DNA from: Manis javanica
Taxonomy: Eukaryota > Chordata > Mammalia > Pholidota > Manidae
Reading direction: 5' to 3'
DNA: 64,000 nucleotides
Assembly: GCF_040802235.1 (NCBI RefSeq)
Contig: NC_133161.1
Span: 108,827,001 to 108,891,000 of the forward strand
Part shown: in pieces, positions 1-12,374 of the stretch
Layout: each line of letters opens with the position of its first letter
How positions within the stretch are numbered: position 1 is the stretch's first letter
The notes under the pieces: generated by a model
Databases searched by the model: none
The model's input: only the letters and a program-made list of their open reading frames with translations
Told to the model about the DNA's origin: nothing
Position numbers and translations under genes: made by a program

Positions 1-126
1 GGTCTTTAATGAAAAAGTCACAAGGAAAAAATCCTAGCTCAAGGACAAGCCATTAAAACCCTGTCATAAACCAAAAAGACGATGCCCCCTAAAATGAAGT
101 GTTTAAAGGGGCATCAGAGGTGGGAG
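1..126 (+). pseudogene. 3' end of ERV internal region (env tail and polypurine tract)
   Basis: The last internal bases of a class I ERV, cut by the window edge. The segment is closely similar to the reverse complement of 16080-16170, the matching part of the full ERV on the other strand. Both carry the same run of short env-tail coding remnant, a GATGCCCCCT box, a GTGTTTAAAGGGGCATC segment and a purine-rich stretch ending GGGAG immediately before the LTR. That purine stretch is the expected polypurine tract for plus-strand priming. No open frame survives. Everything upstream (gag, pol, most of env) lies outside the window, so it is not known whether this copy is complete. Confidence 0.7.
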
Positions 127-433
127 TGATAAGGAAAATATCCAACACAGCCGTCCAGGTCAGCAAACTGCTTTTTTCCTCTGGTTAGCAAAGCCCTCCC
201 AGCTTCCCCCTCCCCTCCTCCAGGCTCCTCTTTTGCCCTACGCATGCCGAAATGCCACGTATCAAAATAATATAAGTCGCTACCCTTGGTTGTGTGCAGG
301 GCTCAGACCTTGGGAGATTACTCCCCTCTGGGCCCGCTGGTGTGAAATAAACCTCAAAACTCCAAGACCTCTGAGTGCCACTTGGTTCTTCCATCAGTGA
401 TCCAGTCCAGGTTTTCCAGTATTTTCCATAACA
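127..433 (+). repeat. 3' LTR of class I (HERV-E-like) ERV
   Basis: The LTR runs from TGATAAGG to CCATAACA, the same termini as the LTRs at 15716-16079 and 22193-22572 read on the - strand. A TATAAG box lies at 271-276 and an AATAAA poly(A) signal at 346-351, in the right order for U3-R-U5. It is shorter than the other two copies (307 against 364 and 380 bases) because of internal deletions in U3. The 3' flank from 434 is non-retroviral, so 433 is the proviral edge. The 5' edge and TSD cannot be checked because they are outside the window. Confidence 0.85.
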
Positions 434-2559
434 GGGAGCATGGGTCCCTCCATGCACACTTGTGCCTGACCTACTTGAGGAAAAGGTAGTGCACAGCTTC
501 CTCCCTGGGGACAGCCCCTATCTCCCTGAAATGCACACCCACAGTCCTAGTTCCTCAGATATGGTCTGGAATTCAAAGTAATACTGCATGTATCCTGGGT
601 TCTCTAAGCCCTACGGAAGATCCTGAGCACCATCTGGTAATGACACATGTCCGTATATCTATTGTGATGCCTGTGGAAAATCCGCCAAGAGGGCTATAGA
701 AAGACTAGTAGCCTCATAGCAGTCCGGGTCAGATTTTGTGGCCAAATGATTTACCAAAACCTTTAGGTGATGGGGGATTTTACAGTTTTACTACAACTGT
801 GCGGATATTTTAATCTAAGGTTGCCGACAGATAGTGTTTCAGGGTGAAGGCACTGAGGCTGCACTGCTGGGTATCTGACACTGCAGAAAGGGCCGGCTTC
901 CCTCAGAAAACCTACCAGACTTGCACCCCTGGCCTTTGCCACAACTGTCCCCATCCTTGTTTCTGGAGCTGGTAGAGCATTTGGCCTTCTTGTACCCTAC
1001 CCTGGCCATTATTGCTCCTGGAGACAAACAGAAGTAAGGCTGGGCCCAGGCCTAAAAGAACATTTCCTTTTTTCACATTTGAAGGACAGAGGCAGATTTG
1101 TGCTTGTGCCACTGAAGGGCCTCAGGCCCAGTGACACCTCCTGCCTCCCTGGGCATCCAGGCTCATGAATTCAGTGTGAACACTTCACCTTCCACTCCAC
1201 CTTTAACACAGCTCTGGGAGGTTGAGCCCTGCAACTCCAGTCACTCCAGTGGCTCCCAGAAGGTAGGTAACAGGGCTGCAGTTTTGGAAGAGTGTCCCCA
1301 AGTGCTATGCCAGCTTCCAGAACATGCTGTGCTTGTTCACTGGAGGGCTCCCTCTGCCTCATCCATCTCTGCCCCACCCTGGTCCACTCTCGTTCCTGTG
1401 GACTTCTCCACTCTGTGGGGCTCACAGAAGGCAGCTTCATCATGCTTTCTGTTTAGAATTCTCTTCCACTCCTTGCACACTGTGAAGTGCCCAGTCAGGG
1501 CTTGGATAAGGCCACCTAATGTTGTTAGAAAGTGATTAGGATGACCATCCAACAGTGCCAGCCTTCCACCACAATCAGCCCCTTGAGCTGCGTGAGAGAG
1601 GCAGGTTCTAAGGGGTCAGCTCTGTTATTTTCTTCCAGAGTGGAGCCTGGTCTAGCTCCTGAATCCAGAGGGAAGCTCATTGCAGGGAGCAGTGAAGTGG
1701 GCCTGTCTGAAGGAAAGGTGGGGTGTGGGGTTCTGGGAGAAGTAGGGGGTATGGCATGGAAGGAAGGAAGACATTTTTTAGGGGTATCAAGAAGTTGCTA
1801 TCTGGTCTGATGGGAGTTTTGCAGATGCTCTATAGCCTTTGGGTTTTTTAAAAAATAAAGTCTGTCATCAGGGAGAAAAACCAGGGTGGGGAATGACAAG
1901 GCTGACAGACTGGCCAGGGAGAACAATGGGCCCCCCAACCTCTCTCCAGCCCACAGTACGTGAGAGGCACTCCTGCATGTATGGCACCAGGCTGCTGTCT
2001 TGGTGTACTGCAGCCATCCTCCACTTCTTGGAGGACCAGCATTTGTGGCTGGATCTGACCCAGGGTCAGCCCTCATCTGGCACCACAGGGGAGGAAGGGC
2101 ATGTTACTGTGAGCACAGCTGGCTGGGGAGCCAGGGCCATAGGAGGGAGGGGGGCAGGTGAGGCTCCTCTGCCCTCTGGGATGGACCCCAGATTGGAGTT
2201 TGCAGATCAGTCCCTCTCAGACACTTAAGAAGACCTGAATCTCAAAGACAGACCTGCCTGTCTTGTTCAGTGAGGCAGTGTGGAATCCCACTGCTTTATT
2301 GTATTCCTCAGCTGTGAGCTTTTGGGCCAGGTGAATGTCTGTGTTGTGAAAACAGGACAAAATCAAATGAGTTCTGCCTCCCCCAAATCCAGCCTTGACA
2401 GAGAACAAGATGGATTCCACCAGGCTAACTGAGGCCCACAGCAAATGGAGCCAGAGGCTATGAACTGAAGGGAGGCCTCACACCTATTCCTTGGAAGACA
2501 GCTGCCCCCTGAAGCACAGGCAGCTTGAAGCAGACCCTGGCTGGGAAGCCTGCCAGTCA
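434..2559. other. No recognised gene or repeat
   Basis: Mixed-composition unique-looking DNA. Short open frames occur on both strands (up to about 134 codons at 1131-1535) but show no recognisable domain, no codon bias and overlap each other in several frames. I see no RNA gene or mobile element I can name. Ancient repeats too diverged to recognise by eye may be present. Confidence 0.5.
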
Positions 2560-2800
2560 GTGGCAACTTGAACCAACCAATCAGGACTGAGCAAGCCCAC
2601 ATCCCTCACTGGCATAATGGACCTGCTCTAACCAGCTGAAACCTTTTCTATAAATGCCCCCTCTGTGTTTCCTCAGACCAGCAGGATGCTTTTCCTAGGC
2701 AAAGGTTACACCTCCCTGGTTTGCAAAATGTTTTTGCAATAAAGTCTCCTTAATTAAATTTCCTACTTTAAGAACAAATTGTTAAGAGTGTTGTCATTTT
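2560..2800 (+). repeat. Possible old solo LTR (promoter-to-poly(A) architecture)
   Basis: A CCAAT box (2577-2581), a TATAAA box (2649-2654) and an AATAAA signal (2738-2743) follow one another at spacings typical of a retroviral LTR, with a T-rich and GT-rich stretch after the poly(A) signal. The outer edges and any TSD are not clear, and I cannot match it to another copy in the window. It could instead be a chance arrangement or a host promoter. Low confidence. Confidence 0.3.
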
Positions 2801-5800
2801 AATCTCTTGTTGGGAGATTTTGACCTCATGCCCTAGTCTGGGAACTCCTATGTCTTTGTGGAGCCTAACAAAGGATCTAGATCTCAGCACCACCCAGCAA
2901 TCCAGATGCTTCTGGCTAGAGTTAATAGTTTTCTGTTCAAGATAGATCAATTGCTTCTTAAGGTCATGTATCTCCATGAATGCATTACCCTGCAGGTGGC
3001 TTTTTGCATCTGCTGTCCAGTTGCCGACCCAAAACTTGCCTTGGAAACATGGCATCTGAACATGTGGGTTACATGGGAATGGAACTGCCCAAACCACAGT
3101 GCATCTTAAAATAAAGTCAACCTAAGAAGCCTGGAAGACATGACAAGCACATGGGTTTCCCAAGGGGGAGAAGTCCAGGGGACTTGCTGGGAACAGGCCT
3201 GTGGAGCATCTCTGTGGTGGCCTATGTGAAGGGTCTGGCAGGCACAGAGCACAACTTTCTTTTACACTGAGGATCCCAATGGGCTGATTTCACTTCCTCT
3301 GTTACATATCTCCAAGAGGTAAGGCAGGCTTGGGGAAATTTTGACTGGGATTAGAAAATTCATCAGCTTCTTAGGAGTCATAAGCTATTATACTTGAAAG
3401 GCATATGGCACCCATGGTCTCCACACCAGCTTGGAACTGGATTTTCCCTAAGAGTCTCTGACTTGTCTGATGTGTTAATCTTCCCCACCTTCCCATGCAT
3501 TGTGATGCTTGGCTGCGTCATTGTGACCACTGAGGAAGAGCTGTATGCTAATGACCTTCCAAGGGGACACCATGATAATGGCATTCTGCCCATCCATTAG
3601 ATTTATCATCTTGTTTAAGCAGACCAAAGAGGCAGCAAAGATAAAAAAATTAAAAAGGTAATCCTCACCATGGTAAAGGGCAGAGACAGGGCCCATGGAA
3701 CCCAAAAGCAGCCCTTTTGGTAACAGAAGATCCTAAATGGGAATGCAGGCTGCTTTGCTCAGGAAGCGGTGGTGTGATGCAGCTTGGCTCTATGAATCTT
3801 CAGTCAAGCTGTACTGCAACCCAGGAGTGTCTGGAGCAGGTCACCTTCTGTGGTCAGCTTTTGCTGACATTCAAGTGTAAGGTCTATCAGCTTCCTTCCA
3901 AACTGCTGGCCTGCAAAGGCCCTTTCTTGGCCACTAGTTGCAGAATTTTGCTGCTTCTCCCCCACCCCCAACTCTCTACCCCATCCTGCTCCTACTCTCC
4001 CAAGCATTACTTACATGGCCATCCTGGGGGTGGAACAGCTTTGTAAGCCACTTAGAAAAGACCAGGGCAAGTTTGACTAAAGATTTGGAGCTCCTCAATT
4101 TTCTTCCCTCTTTGGAGGTTTGAGTAGAATAATCCCTTTCCTGCCTTCCTCCTAGGTGACCTAATCTCAAAGCTCTGGAATCCAAGGAGACCCTTAGAAG
4201 GTGTTGAGTCGGAAACGTAGGAGAGGAGGCCAGTTGGTTGACAGGCTAATTCACAGTTCTGGGGAACCTGTTATTGTATCTTCTATTCTTCTGGAGAAAA
4301 GAAGTAGACTTAAATGTCAGTTATCATTTAGTGTTATGAATGGAGTACATCTTTTATTTATATTTAAAGGTCTCTCCCTCCCCGTGTGTTCTGTTCTCTG
4401 GCTGGTTCATGCTTGGAATTAGTGTAGGCTCTGAGTGGGAAGAGTAGGCCTGGTGAAAAACCTCATCACATAGCAAAGTACAACCCAAATCCCCCCAGGT
4501 GTCCTGATACTGATCTAGATTCTAAAGGTGGTCATCTCTCCTGGAGTGCCATGTGCTCTACACCCTGATGTCCCATGTGTGGGAGAAGAATGGCCGCTGT
4601 ACAGGGAGATGGGCAGGAGCCCTGTGGGCCTCTCCATCCTGTGGGCATGGTTCTCAATTCCCAGGGGCCTCCTTGGGACATGATCTGTGGCAGATGGAAT
4701 GCCCGCTCTCCCTGGGCACCCACGATGGTACTGAGTTCTAAAAGGCAAAGAGCATAGGGTGAGGGGCTGGGCTGAGGCCCGTGTGGTTCCCTGGTGAAGA
4801 ATGCCACTGAGGGAGGCAGGGCAGGGGAGGCACACAGGGCACCATCACCCCAAGAGATGAGCAGTGGGTTAAGGTGGAGGGACTGACTCCAGTGTGGCCA
4901 GGTGGGCTACTGGTTTGGTGTCAAAGACATGACACTGTCAAAGGCATAGTGGCTAGAATGGTACCAACACACTGCAGTTGGAGAAAGTGGGCGATCAGCA
5001 TTTGCCTGCAGCACAGGTGACACTCTGGAATGGAGCACAGGTGATGCTCTGGGGTGGCTTGGCTGAAGCTCAGTTTCACAGCAGGGCCTCTTGGCCTGGC
5101 TGACTTCTCTTTTTTTTTTTAAAGAAATAATTAGGTAACAAAATTTATTCCAATATTTGTCCCAGATTATTCTAAGGTTGGTCAGAAAGGGGGATACATT
5201 TTGGACAGAGTATGATAAAAGAACAATGATGTAGGGAACAAACCTGAGTTTCTATCACTGTTACTAAGATTTGATAATAGTTTTAAAACATGTAATCCAC
5301 TCTTCCAAATCAGTTATGAAAACCTCTCCATGATAATTCACCTTCTCATGGCAAGACCTAGAAACTGTCTGCCCTGTCTGTGATACTGCAGACTCCAAAC
5401 AGAGCACTTACGTGCAGGCTTTTGGGCTACTTGGCTGTGGCCAGAGAAGGTGCATTCATGGTGTGATTTGTAATGTGGACAAGGGCAGAAAGGGGAGAGG
5501 CCATTCATAATTCTCAGCATTTTAAATGAATGTAATGCTCAGCAGTAATAACATTTTGGATACTGTGAAATCCAACCTTTCTTACAGAATGAAACCAATA
5601 TAGTCATTCTTCAAATACATACTGACCTCTGTGGTTTGAAAATCAATTTTTTGAAGGTTCCACAGTAGCATATTCATACTGGTTTCTTGGTGGCACATTA
5701 TCAGTCTATTGCTGCATCTTTATTGTTTTAGGTACAATGAACATGAAGGAATCTATGCTTGTTTGCCTGGCTGGCTTCTCTTGGACATTGTCTCCCTTTG

Positions 5801-6867
5801 CAACTCTGAGGCACTTACATAGCATGTTTCACTGTCCACTCTCTTGCCAGTCTGTTGGACCTGGAAGAAAAAAGCAGATGGGGTGACACCCTCCTTCAAA
5901 ACATTCACTTCCTTCCAATGCAGAGCAGCACAGTGCTTCTTCCACCAAGCCTCCCACAAAGCCTCGGGGACTGCCTGGAGCCCTAGATTTGCTGTTGCAG
6001 TAAACCTTTTACTCCTCCCTCTGTTCCACAACAGGGAGCAGGAGGGCATGGAAGAGATGCACGGAGGTCAGCATGGAAGAGTCCCAGGCTGTCAGCACAC
6101 AGAAGCCAGGACACAGGCCTGAGAGGGTGGCCATGGCAGGGAGTCAGTGCCCACTCTCAGCCCACTGAGGGCTGTATGTGCACTGACCCTCGTTAATGAG
6201 AGCTGGTGCCATGACACTAGGTAAGAGAGACTTGTAGTCAGAGGTGACAGTGAAAACAATTACTTCTGGTACATCTGAAATATTTCATAATAGGTTTTAA
6301 ACAGTTTAAAATGTATTCAATTAAAGATCACTGTCACTTAGGAAAACTCAGCGAGGGAAATGAGATCTATAAGGGTTTCAAGAAAAGTATATTTGGAAAA
6401 CTGTATTCCATTTCAATCTCATCAGACAGAAGAGAATCATAAACTAAAGGACTCACTGGTGAGTTTTGCAAAGAGCTAGCAACTCCTCCCTGCCCAGCTC
6501 CTGAGATGCAGCACTGCTCCCAGGGCAGCACTGATGCCTGGGCCCTGCTGCCTGGCCCTCTCTCCCTGTCCATGCTCAGAGGTCATTGCACTGGGAGGAG
6601 GTGAGTCTTGCCCTATACCTGCTTCACTGACTAGATCTGCCACCATGCTGCGGTGCATGTGGCCGCAGCTGGCCAAGTGGGTCAGCATGGCCTGATAATC
6701 GCTGTGTAAGCACAGGGCTAGCAGTGTGGGCCTGTCCACAAAACAGCAATGCACTGCGGACTCAGGACACTGATCAGGAAACTGGCCACAGCGGTGTTAT
6801 CTGTACGACTGGCCTTGGCCTCACCCTGGGCATATCTGAGCAGGCAACCCTTTGTCTTATGCTCTAA
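2801..6867. other. No recognised gene or repeat
   Basis: About 4 kb with no feature I can support. Short ORFs in all frames are not conserved-looking. A T/A-rich stretch lies near 5110-5330. The region ends at the TSD of the L1 at 6880-12362. Confidence 0.5.
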
Positions 6868-7219
6868 ACTTTAGAATTTTTTTATTAAGGCATTATTAAT
6901 ATACACTCTTATGAAGGTTTCCCATGAAAAAACAATGTGGTTACTACATTTACCCATATTATCTAGTCCCCACCCATACCCCATTGCAGTCACTGTCCAT
7001 CAGTGTAGTAAGATGCCACAGATTCACTATTAGCCTTCTCTGTGCTACACTGTTTTCCCCGTGATCCCCACACCATGTGTACTAAACATAATACCCCTCA
7101 ATCCCCTTCTCCCTCCCTCCCCACCCGCCCTCCCACACCCCTCCCCTTTGGTAACCACTAGATCCTTCTTGGAGTCTCTGAGTCTGCTGCTATTTTGTTC
7201 CTTCAGTTTTGCTTCATTG

Positions 7220-10200
7220 TTATACTCCACAGATGAGGGAAATCATTTGGTATTTGTCTTTCTTTGCCTGGCTTATTTCACTGAGCATAATATCCTCCAG
7301 CTCCATCCGTGTTGCTGCAAATGGTAGAATTTGTTTTTTTCTTATGGCCAAATAGTATTCCATTGTGTACATGTACCACATCTTTATCCATTCATCTACT
7401 GATGGACACTTAGGTTGCTTCCATTTCTTGGCTATTGTAAATAGTGCTGCAATAAACACAGGGATGCATATGTGTTTTTGAATCTGAGAACTTGTATTCT
7501 TTGGGTAAATTTCAAGGAGTGGGATTCCTGGGTCAAATGGTATTTCTATTTTTAGTTTTTTGAGGAATCTCCATATTGCTTTCCACACTGGTTGAACTAG
7601 CTTATGTTCCCACCAGCAGTGTAGGAGGGTTCCCCTTTCTCCATATCCTCACCAGCATTTGTTGTTCTTAGTCTTTTTGATGCTGGCTGTCCTTACTGGT
7701 GTGTGGTGATATCTCACTGTGGTTATAACTTGCATTTCCCAGATGATTAGTGATGTGGAGCATCTTTTCATGTGTCTGTTGGCCATCTGAATTTCTTCTT
7801 TGAAGAACTGTCCTCTGCCCATTTTTTAATTGGGTTATTTGCTTCTTGGGTCTTGAGGCATGTGAATTCTTTATATATTTTGGATGTTAACCCCTTGTTG
7901 GATATGTCATTTACAAATATATTCTCCCATACTGTAGGATGTCTCATTATTCTGTTGATGGTGTCCTTTGCCATACAGAAACTTTTTAGTTTGATGTAGT
8001 CCCATGAGTTCATTCTTGCTTTTGTTTCCCTTGCTTGAGGAGATGCATTCAGGAAGAAGTTGCTCATGCTTATATTCATGAGATTTTTGCCTATGTTGTC
8101 TTCTAAGAGTTTTATGGTTTCATGACTTACATTCAAGTCTTTCATCCATTTTGAGTTTACTTTTGTGTATGGGGTTAAACAACAATACAGTTTCATTCTC
8201 TTGCATGTAGCTCTCCAGTTTTGCCAACACTAGTTGTTGAAGAGGCTATTTCCCCATTGTATGTCCATGACTCCTTTATTATATATTAATTGACCGCATA
8301 TGGTTGAGTTTAAATCAGGGCTCTTTAGTCTGTTCCAGTGGTATATGGGTCTGTTCTTGTGCCAGTAACAAATTGTCATGATTACTGTGGCTTTGTAGTA
8401 GAGCTTGAAGGTGGGGAGTATAATACCCCCAGCTTTATTCTTCCTTCTCAGGATTGCTTTGGCTATTTGGGGACTTTCGTGGTTTGATATGACTTTTAGA
8501 ATGATTTTCTCTAGTTCATTGAAGAATGCTGTTGGTATTTTGATAGGAATTGCATTGAATCTGTAGATTGCTTTAGGCAGGATGGCCATTTTGACAATAT
8601 TAATTCTTCCTATCTATGAGCATGGGATGTGTTTCCATTTATTGGTATCCTCTTTAATTTCTCTCAAGAGTGTCTTGTAGTTTTCAGGGTATCAGTCTTT
8701 CACTTCCTTGGTTAGGTTTATTCCTAGGTATTTTATTCTTTTTGATCCTAGGTATTTTATTCTTTTTGATGCAACTGTGAATGGAATTGTTTTCCTGTTT
8801 TCTCTTTCTGCTATTTCATTGTTAGTGTAAAGGAATGCCACAGATTTCTGCATATTAATTTTGTATGCTGTAACTTTGCTGAATTCAGACATTAGATCTG
8901 GTAGTTTGAGAGTTGATTCTTTAGGGTTTTTCATGTACAATATAATGTCATCTGCAAGCAGGGACAGTTAAACTTCCTTGCCAATCTGATTGCCTTTTAT
9001 TTCTTTGTGTTGTCTGATTTCCGTGGCTAGGACCTCCAGTACTATGTTGAATAAAAGTGGGGAGAGTGGGCATCCTTGCTTGTTCCTGATCTTAAAGGAA
9101 AAGTTTTCAGCTTCTCGCTCTTAAGTATAATGTTGGCTATGGGTTTGTCATATATGGCCTTTATTATGTTGAGGTACTTGCCCTCTCTAGCCATTTCATT
9201 GAGAGTTTTATCATGAATGGATGTTGAATTTTGTCAAATGCTTTTTCAGCATCTATGGAGATGATCATGTGGTTTTTGTCCTTTTTGTTGATGTGGTGGA
9301 TGATGTTGATGGATTTTTGAATGTTATAACCATCCTTGCATCCCTGGAATAAATCTTACTTGATCATGATGGATAATGTTTTTGATGTATTTTTGAATTT
9401 GGTTTGCTAATATTTTGTTGAGTATTTTTGCATCGATGTTCATTAGGGATATTGGTCTGTAATTTTCTTTTTTTTGTGGTGTCCTTGCCTGCTTTTGGTA
9501 TTAGAGTGATGCTGGCCTCATAGACTGAATTTGGACATACTCCCTCTTCTTCTACTCTTTGGAAAACTTTAAGGAGGATGGGTATTAAGTCTTCCATAAA
9601 TGTTTGGTAAAATTCAGCAGTGAAGCATTTGGGATAGGGGTTTTGTTCTTAGGCAGTTTTTGATTACCAATTCAGTTTCCTTGCTGGTAATTGGTCTGTT
9701 CAGATTTTCTGTTTCTTTCTATGTCAGTATTGGAAGGTTGTATTTTTCTAGAAAATTGTCCATTTCTTCTAGGTTATTCAGTTTGTTAGCATGTAATTTT
9801 TCATAGTATTCTCTCATAATTCTTTGTATTTCTGTGTTGTCCGTAGTGATTTTTCCTTTCTCATTTCTGATTCTGTTTATGTGAGTAGACTCTCTTTTTT
9901 TCTTGGTAAGTCTGGCTAGGGGTTTATCTTTCTTGTTCATTTTCTCGAAGTTCCAGCTCCTGCCATCATTGATTCTTTCTATTGCTTTATTCTTCTCAAT
10001 TTTATTTATTTCTGCTCTAATGTTTATTATGTCCCTCCTTCTACTGACTTTGGGCATCAATTGTTCTTCCTTTTCTACTTTCATTAATTGTGAGTTTAGA
10101 CTGTTCATACGGGATTGTTCTTCTTTCCTGAGGTAGCCCTGTATTGCAATATACTTTCCTCTTAGCACATCCTTCACTGCGTCTCACAGATTTTGTGGTG

Positions 10201-11036
10201 TTGAATTATTGTCATTTGTCTCTATATATTGCTTGATCTCTGTTTTTATTTGGTCATTGATCCCTTGGTTATTTAGGAGCATGTTGTGAAGCCTCCATGT
10301 GTTTGTGGTTTCTTTCATTTTGTTTGTGTAATTTATTTCTAGTTTCATACCTTTGTGGTCTGAGAAACTAGTTGGTACAATTTCAATATTTTTGAAGTTA
10401 CTGAGGCTCTTTTTGTGGCGTAGTATATGATCTATTCTTGAAATGTTCCATGGGCACTTGAGAAGAATGTGTATTCTGTTGCTTTTGGGTGTAGAGCTCT
10501 GTAGATGTCTGTTGGGTCCATCTGTTTTAATGTGTTGTTCAATTCCTCTCTCTCCTTAATTATTTTCTGTCTGGTTGATCTGTCTTTTGGAGTGAATGGA
10601 GTGTTGAAGTCTCCTAGATTGAATGCATTGCATTCTATTTCCCCTTTAATTCTATTAGTATGTTTCACATATGTAGGTGCTCCTGTGTTGGGTGCATAGA
10701 TATTTATAATGGTTATATCTTCTTGTTGGATTGACCTCTTTATCATTATGTAATGTCCTTCTTTGTCTCTTGTGACTTTCTTTGTTTTAAAGTCTATTTT
10801 GTCTGATACAAGTACTGCAACTCCTGCTTTTTTCTACCTGTTTTTTGCATGAAATATCTTTTTCCATCCTTTCACTTTTAGTCTGTATATGCCTTTGGGT
10901 TTAACGTGTCTCTTGTGCACAGCATATAGATGGGTCTTGTTTTTTTAATCCATTCAGTGACTCTATGTCTTTTGATTGGTGCATTCAGTCCATTTACATT
11001 TAGGGTGATTATCGATAGGTATGTACTTATTGCCAT
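7220..11036 (-). pseudogene. L1-a ORF2 remnant (endonuclease-reverse transcriptase)
   Basis: The degenerate ORF2 of L1-a. The start is placed at the ATG complementary to 11034-11036, followed by codons for AISTYLS, as in the other L1 copies here. Recognisable pieces in order are the endonuclease N-terminus (about 10.4-11.0 kb), the linker with Lys/Glu-rich helices (about 9.72-10.18 kb), the RT region with [14 protein letters not shown] and LIPKAGKD segments (about 9.36-9.6 kb), post-RT segments (7.77-8.94 kb) and the C-terminus ending ISLICGV. The frame is broken repeatedly, including a 24-bp direct duplication at 8723-8770. ORF2p normally nicks target DNA and copies L1 RNA there; this copy cannot encode it. 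Confidence 0.9.
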
Positions 11037-11329
11037 TGCAAGCTTTAGATTTGTGGTTACTAAATGTTCAAGGTTAACTTTCTTACTATCTAAGAGTCTA
11101 ACTTAACTCACTTAATATGCTATTACAAACAAAATCTAAAGGTTCTTTTTTTCTCTCCTCCATTCTTTATGTATTAGGTATCATATTCTGTACTCTTTGT
11201 CTATCCCTTGATTGACTTTGGGGATAGTTAACTTAATTTTGCTTTTGCTTAGTAATTAGCTGTTCTACTTTCTTTACTGTGGTTTTATTACCTCTGGTGA
11301 CAGCTATTAAACCTTAGAAACACTTCCAT

Positions 11330-11510
11330 CTGTAGCAGTCCCCACAAAATACACTGTAGAGATGGTTTGTGGGAGGTAAATTCTCTCAGCTTTTGCTTAT
11401 CTGGAAATTGTTTAATTCCTCCTTCATATTTAATGATAATGTTGCTGAATAAAGTGATCTTGGTTCGAGACTCTTCCACTTCATTGCATTAAGTATATGA
11501 TGCCACTCCC
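11330..11510 (-). pseudogene. L1-a ORF1 C-terminal remnant
   Basis: Only about the last 60 codons of ORF1 remain, recognisable by homology to 24940-25106 and 32640-32826 (the KSLEPR segment, the block leading to KQLREF-like sequence and the conserved end of the C-terminal domain). The position of the usual ORF1 stop reads CAG rather than TAG. Upstream, at about 11510, the sequence switches abruptly into 5' UTR, so the coiled coil and RNA-recognition-like domain are absent. The junction resembles either a simple deletion or a spliced-RNA copy. Confidence 0.75.
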
Positions 11511-12362
11511 TGATGTTTCCTGCTTCCCAGCTGCTGTGCCTGTCTCCACTGCCTGACCCAGTGGGCCGAGCACACAGGTGTAAGCCTCTATGCTTTGCAT
11601 TTGTAGTTGCTGTAGACAGGTCTTCCATCTGGCTGGCCTAATGCCAGTGTAGGGTTTTCCGGTTTGTGAGCCAGGTGGGGCTGGCAGGGAGAAAGGTGGA
11701 GTAGGCTGTGTATCACAGAGGAGGTCCTTGGAGTTGTGCAGCCAGCCTGGGAGCTGGAGCACCTGAAGATCATGAAAGCTCCCAACCTGATGGGCAGAGT
11801 GTACCCAGACAATTTTGTCTAAGTGTCCTTTCTCCTGAGCAGTAAGCTCTGTGCAATCCTTTCCCCTTTAGCAGCCCTCTTGTTGTTAGGAAGTCTCTCA
11901 GACAGCCCACCTTTCTTTTGTCCCAGAGTAGCCAGATATGGATCCTTGCTTTCCACAAGTGGCTGGAGTCTCATCTCTCCAGGAAGTCTGCCTGTCTTAG
12001 CTTTCCAACCCCCTAATCTGAGAGTACTATGCAAGCACTATGAAATACAGGTTTGTGCTCCCAGAGTAGATCTCTGGAGTTAGCTATTCAGCAGTTCCTC
12101 CCTGATCCATTTGTCTTTCTCTTGACAGTGAGCTGGGGTGGGGGATGGGCTTGGCTCCTGCCGGGCCATGGCTTTGGTATGTTACCCTGTTCTGTGAGGT
12201 TTATTCTTTACTCCAGGTTTATGCAGTTTGGTGCAGTCCTCTTTTCTGTCTGTTGCTCTTTCAGGATTAGTTGTGTTAATTATATTTTCATATTATATGT
12301 GGTTTTAGGAGGAAGCCTCTTTCTCATCTCCCATGCCACCATCTTTAATCGCTCTCCCCCAG
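11511..12362 (-). promoter_or_regulatory. L1-a 5' UTR (internal promoter region)
   Basis: About 850 bases between the L1 start and the ORF1 remnant. The first bases (12330-12362 read on -) have the conserved L1 5' start with an AAGATGG motif, a site type bound by YY1 in other mammalian L1s. Unlike L1-c it shows no tandem monomer array. The rest is not alignable by eye to the L1-b or L1-c 5' UTR, which suggests a different 5' UTR type or heavy divergence. Confidence 0.6.
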
Positions 12363-12374
12363 ACTTTAGAATTT

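Larger units (their letters stand above)
6880..12362 (-). mobile_element. LINE-1 retrotransposon (L1-a), internally deleted
   Basis: A minus-strand L1 flanked by a perfect 12-bp TSD, ACTTTAGAATTT, at 6868-6879 and 12363-12374. Its 5' end (at 12362) begins with a G-run followed by an AAGATGG motif, the usual L1 start, so reverse transcription reached the true 5' end. Its 3' end is a short A-rich tail just inside 6880. At about 5.48 kb it is shorter than a full element. The missing part is most of ORF1, while 5' UTR, ORF1 C-terminus, inter-ORF region, ORF2 and 3' UTR are present in order. ORF2 has many stops and frameshifts, so it is dead. The insertion is young enough that its TSD is still identical. 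Confidence 0.95.

Noticed and set aside
1131..1535. 134-codon ORF on +
   Set aside because: Overlapped by ORFs of similar size on -, with no domain or neighbouring gene structure.
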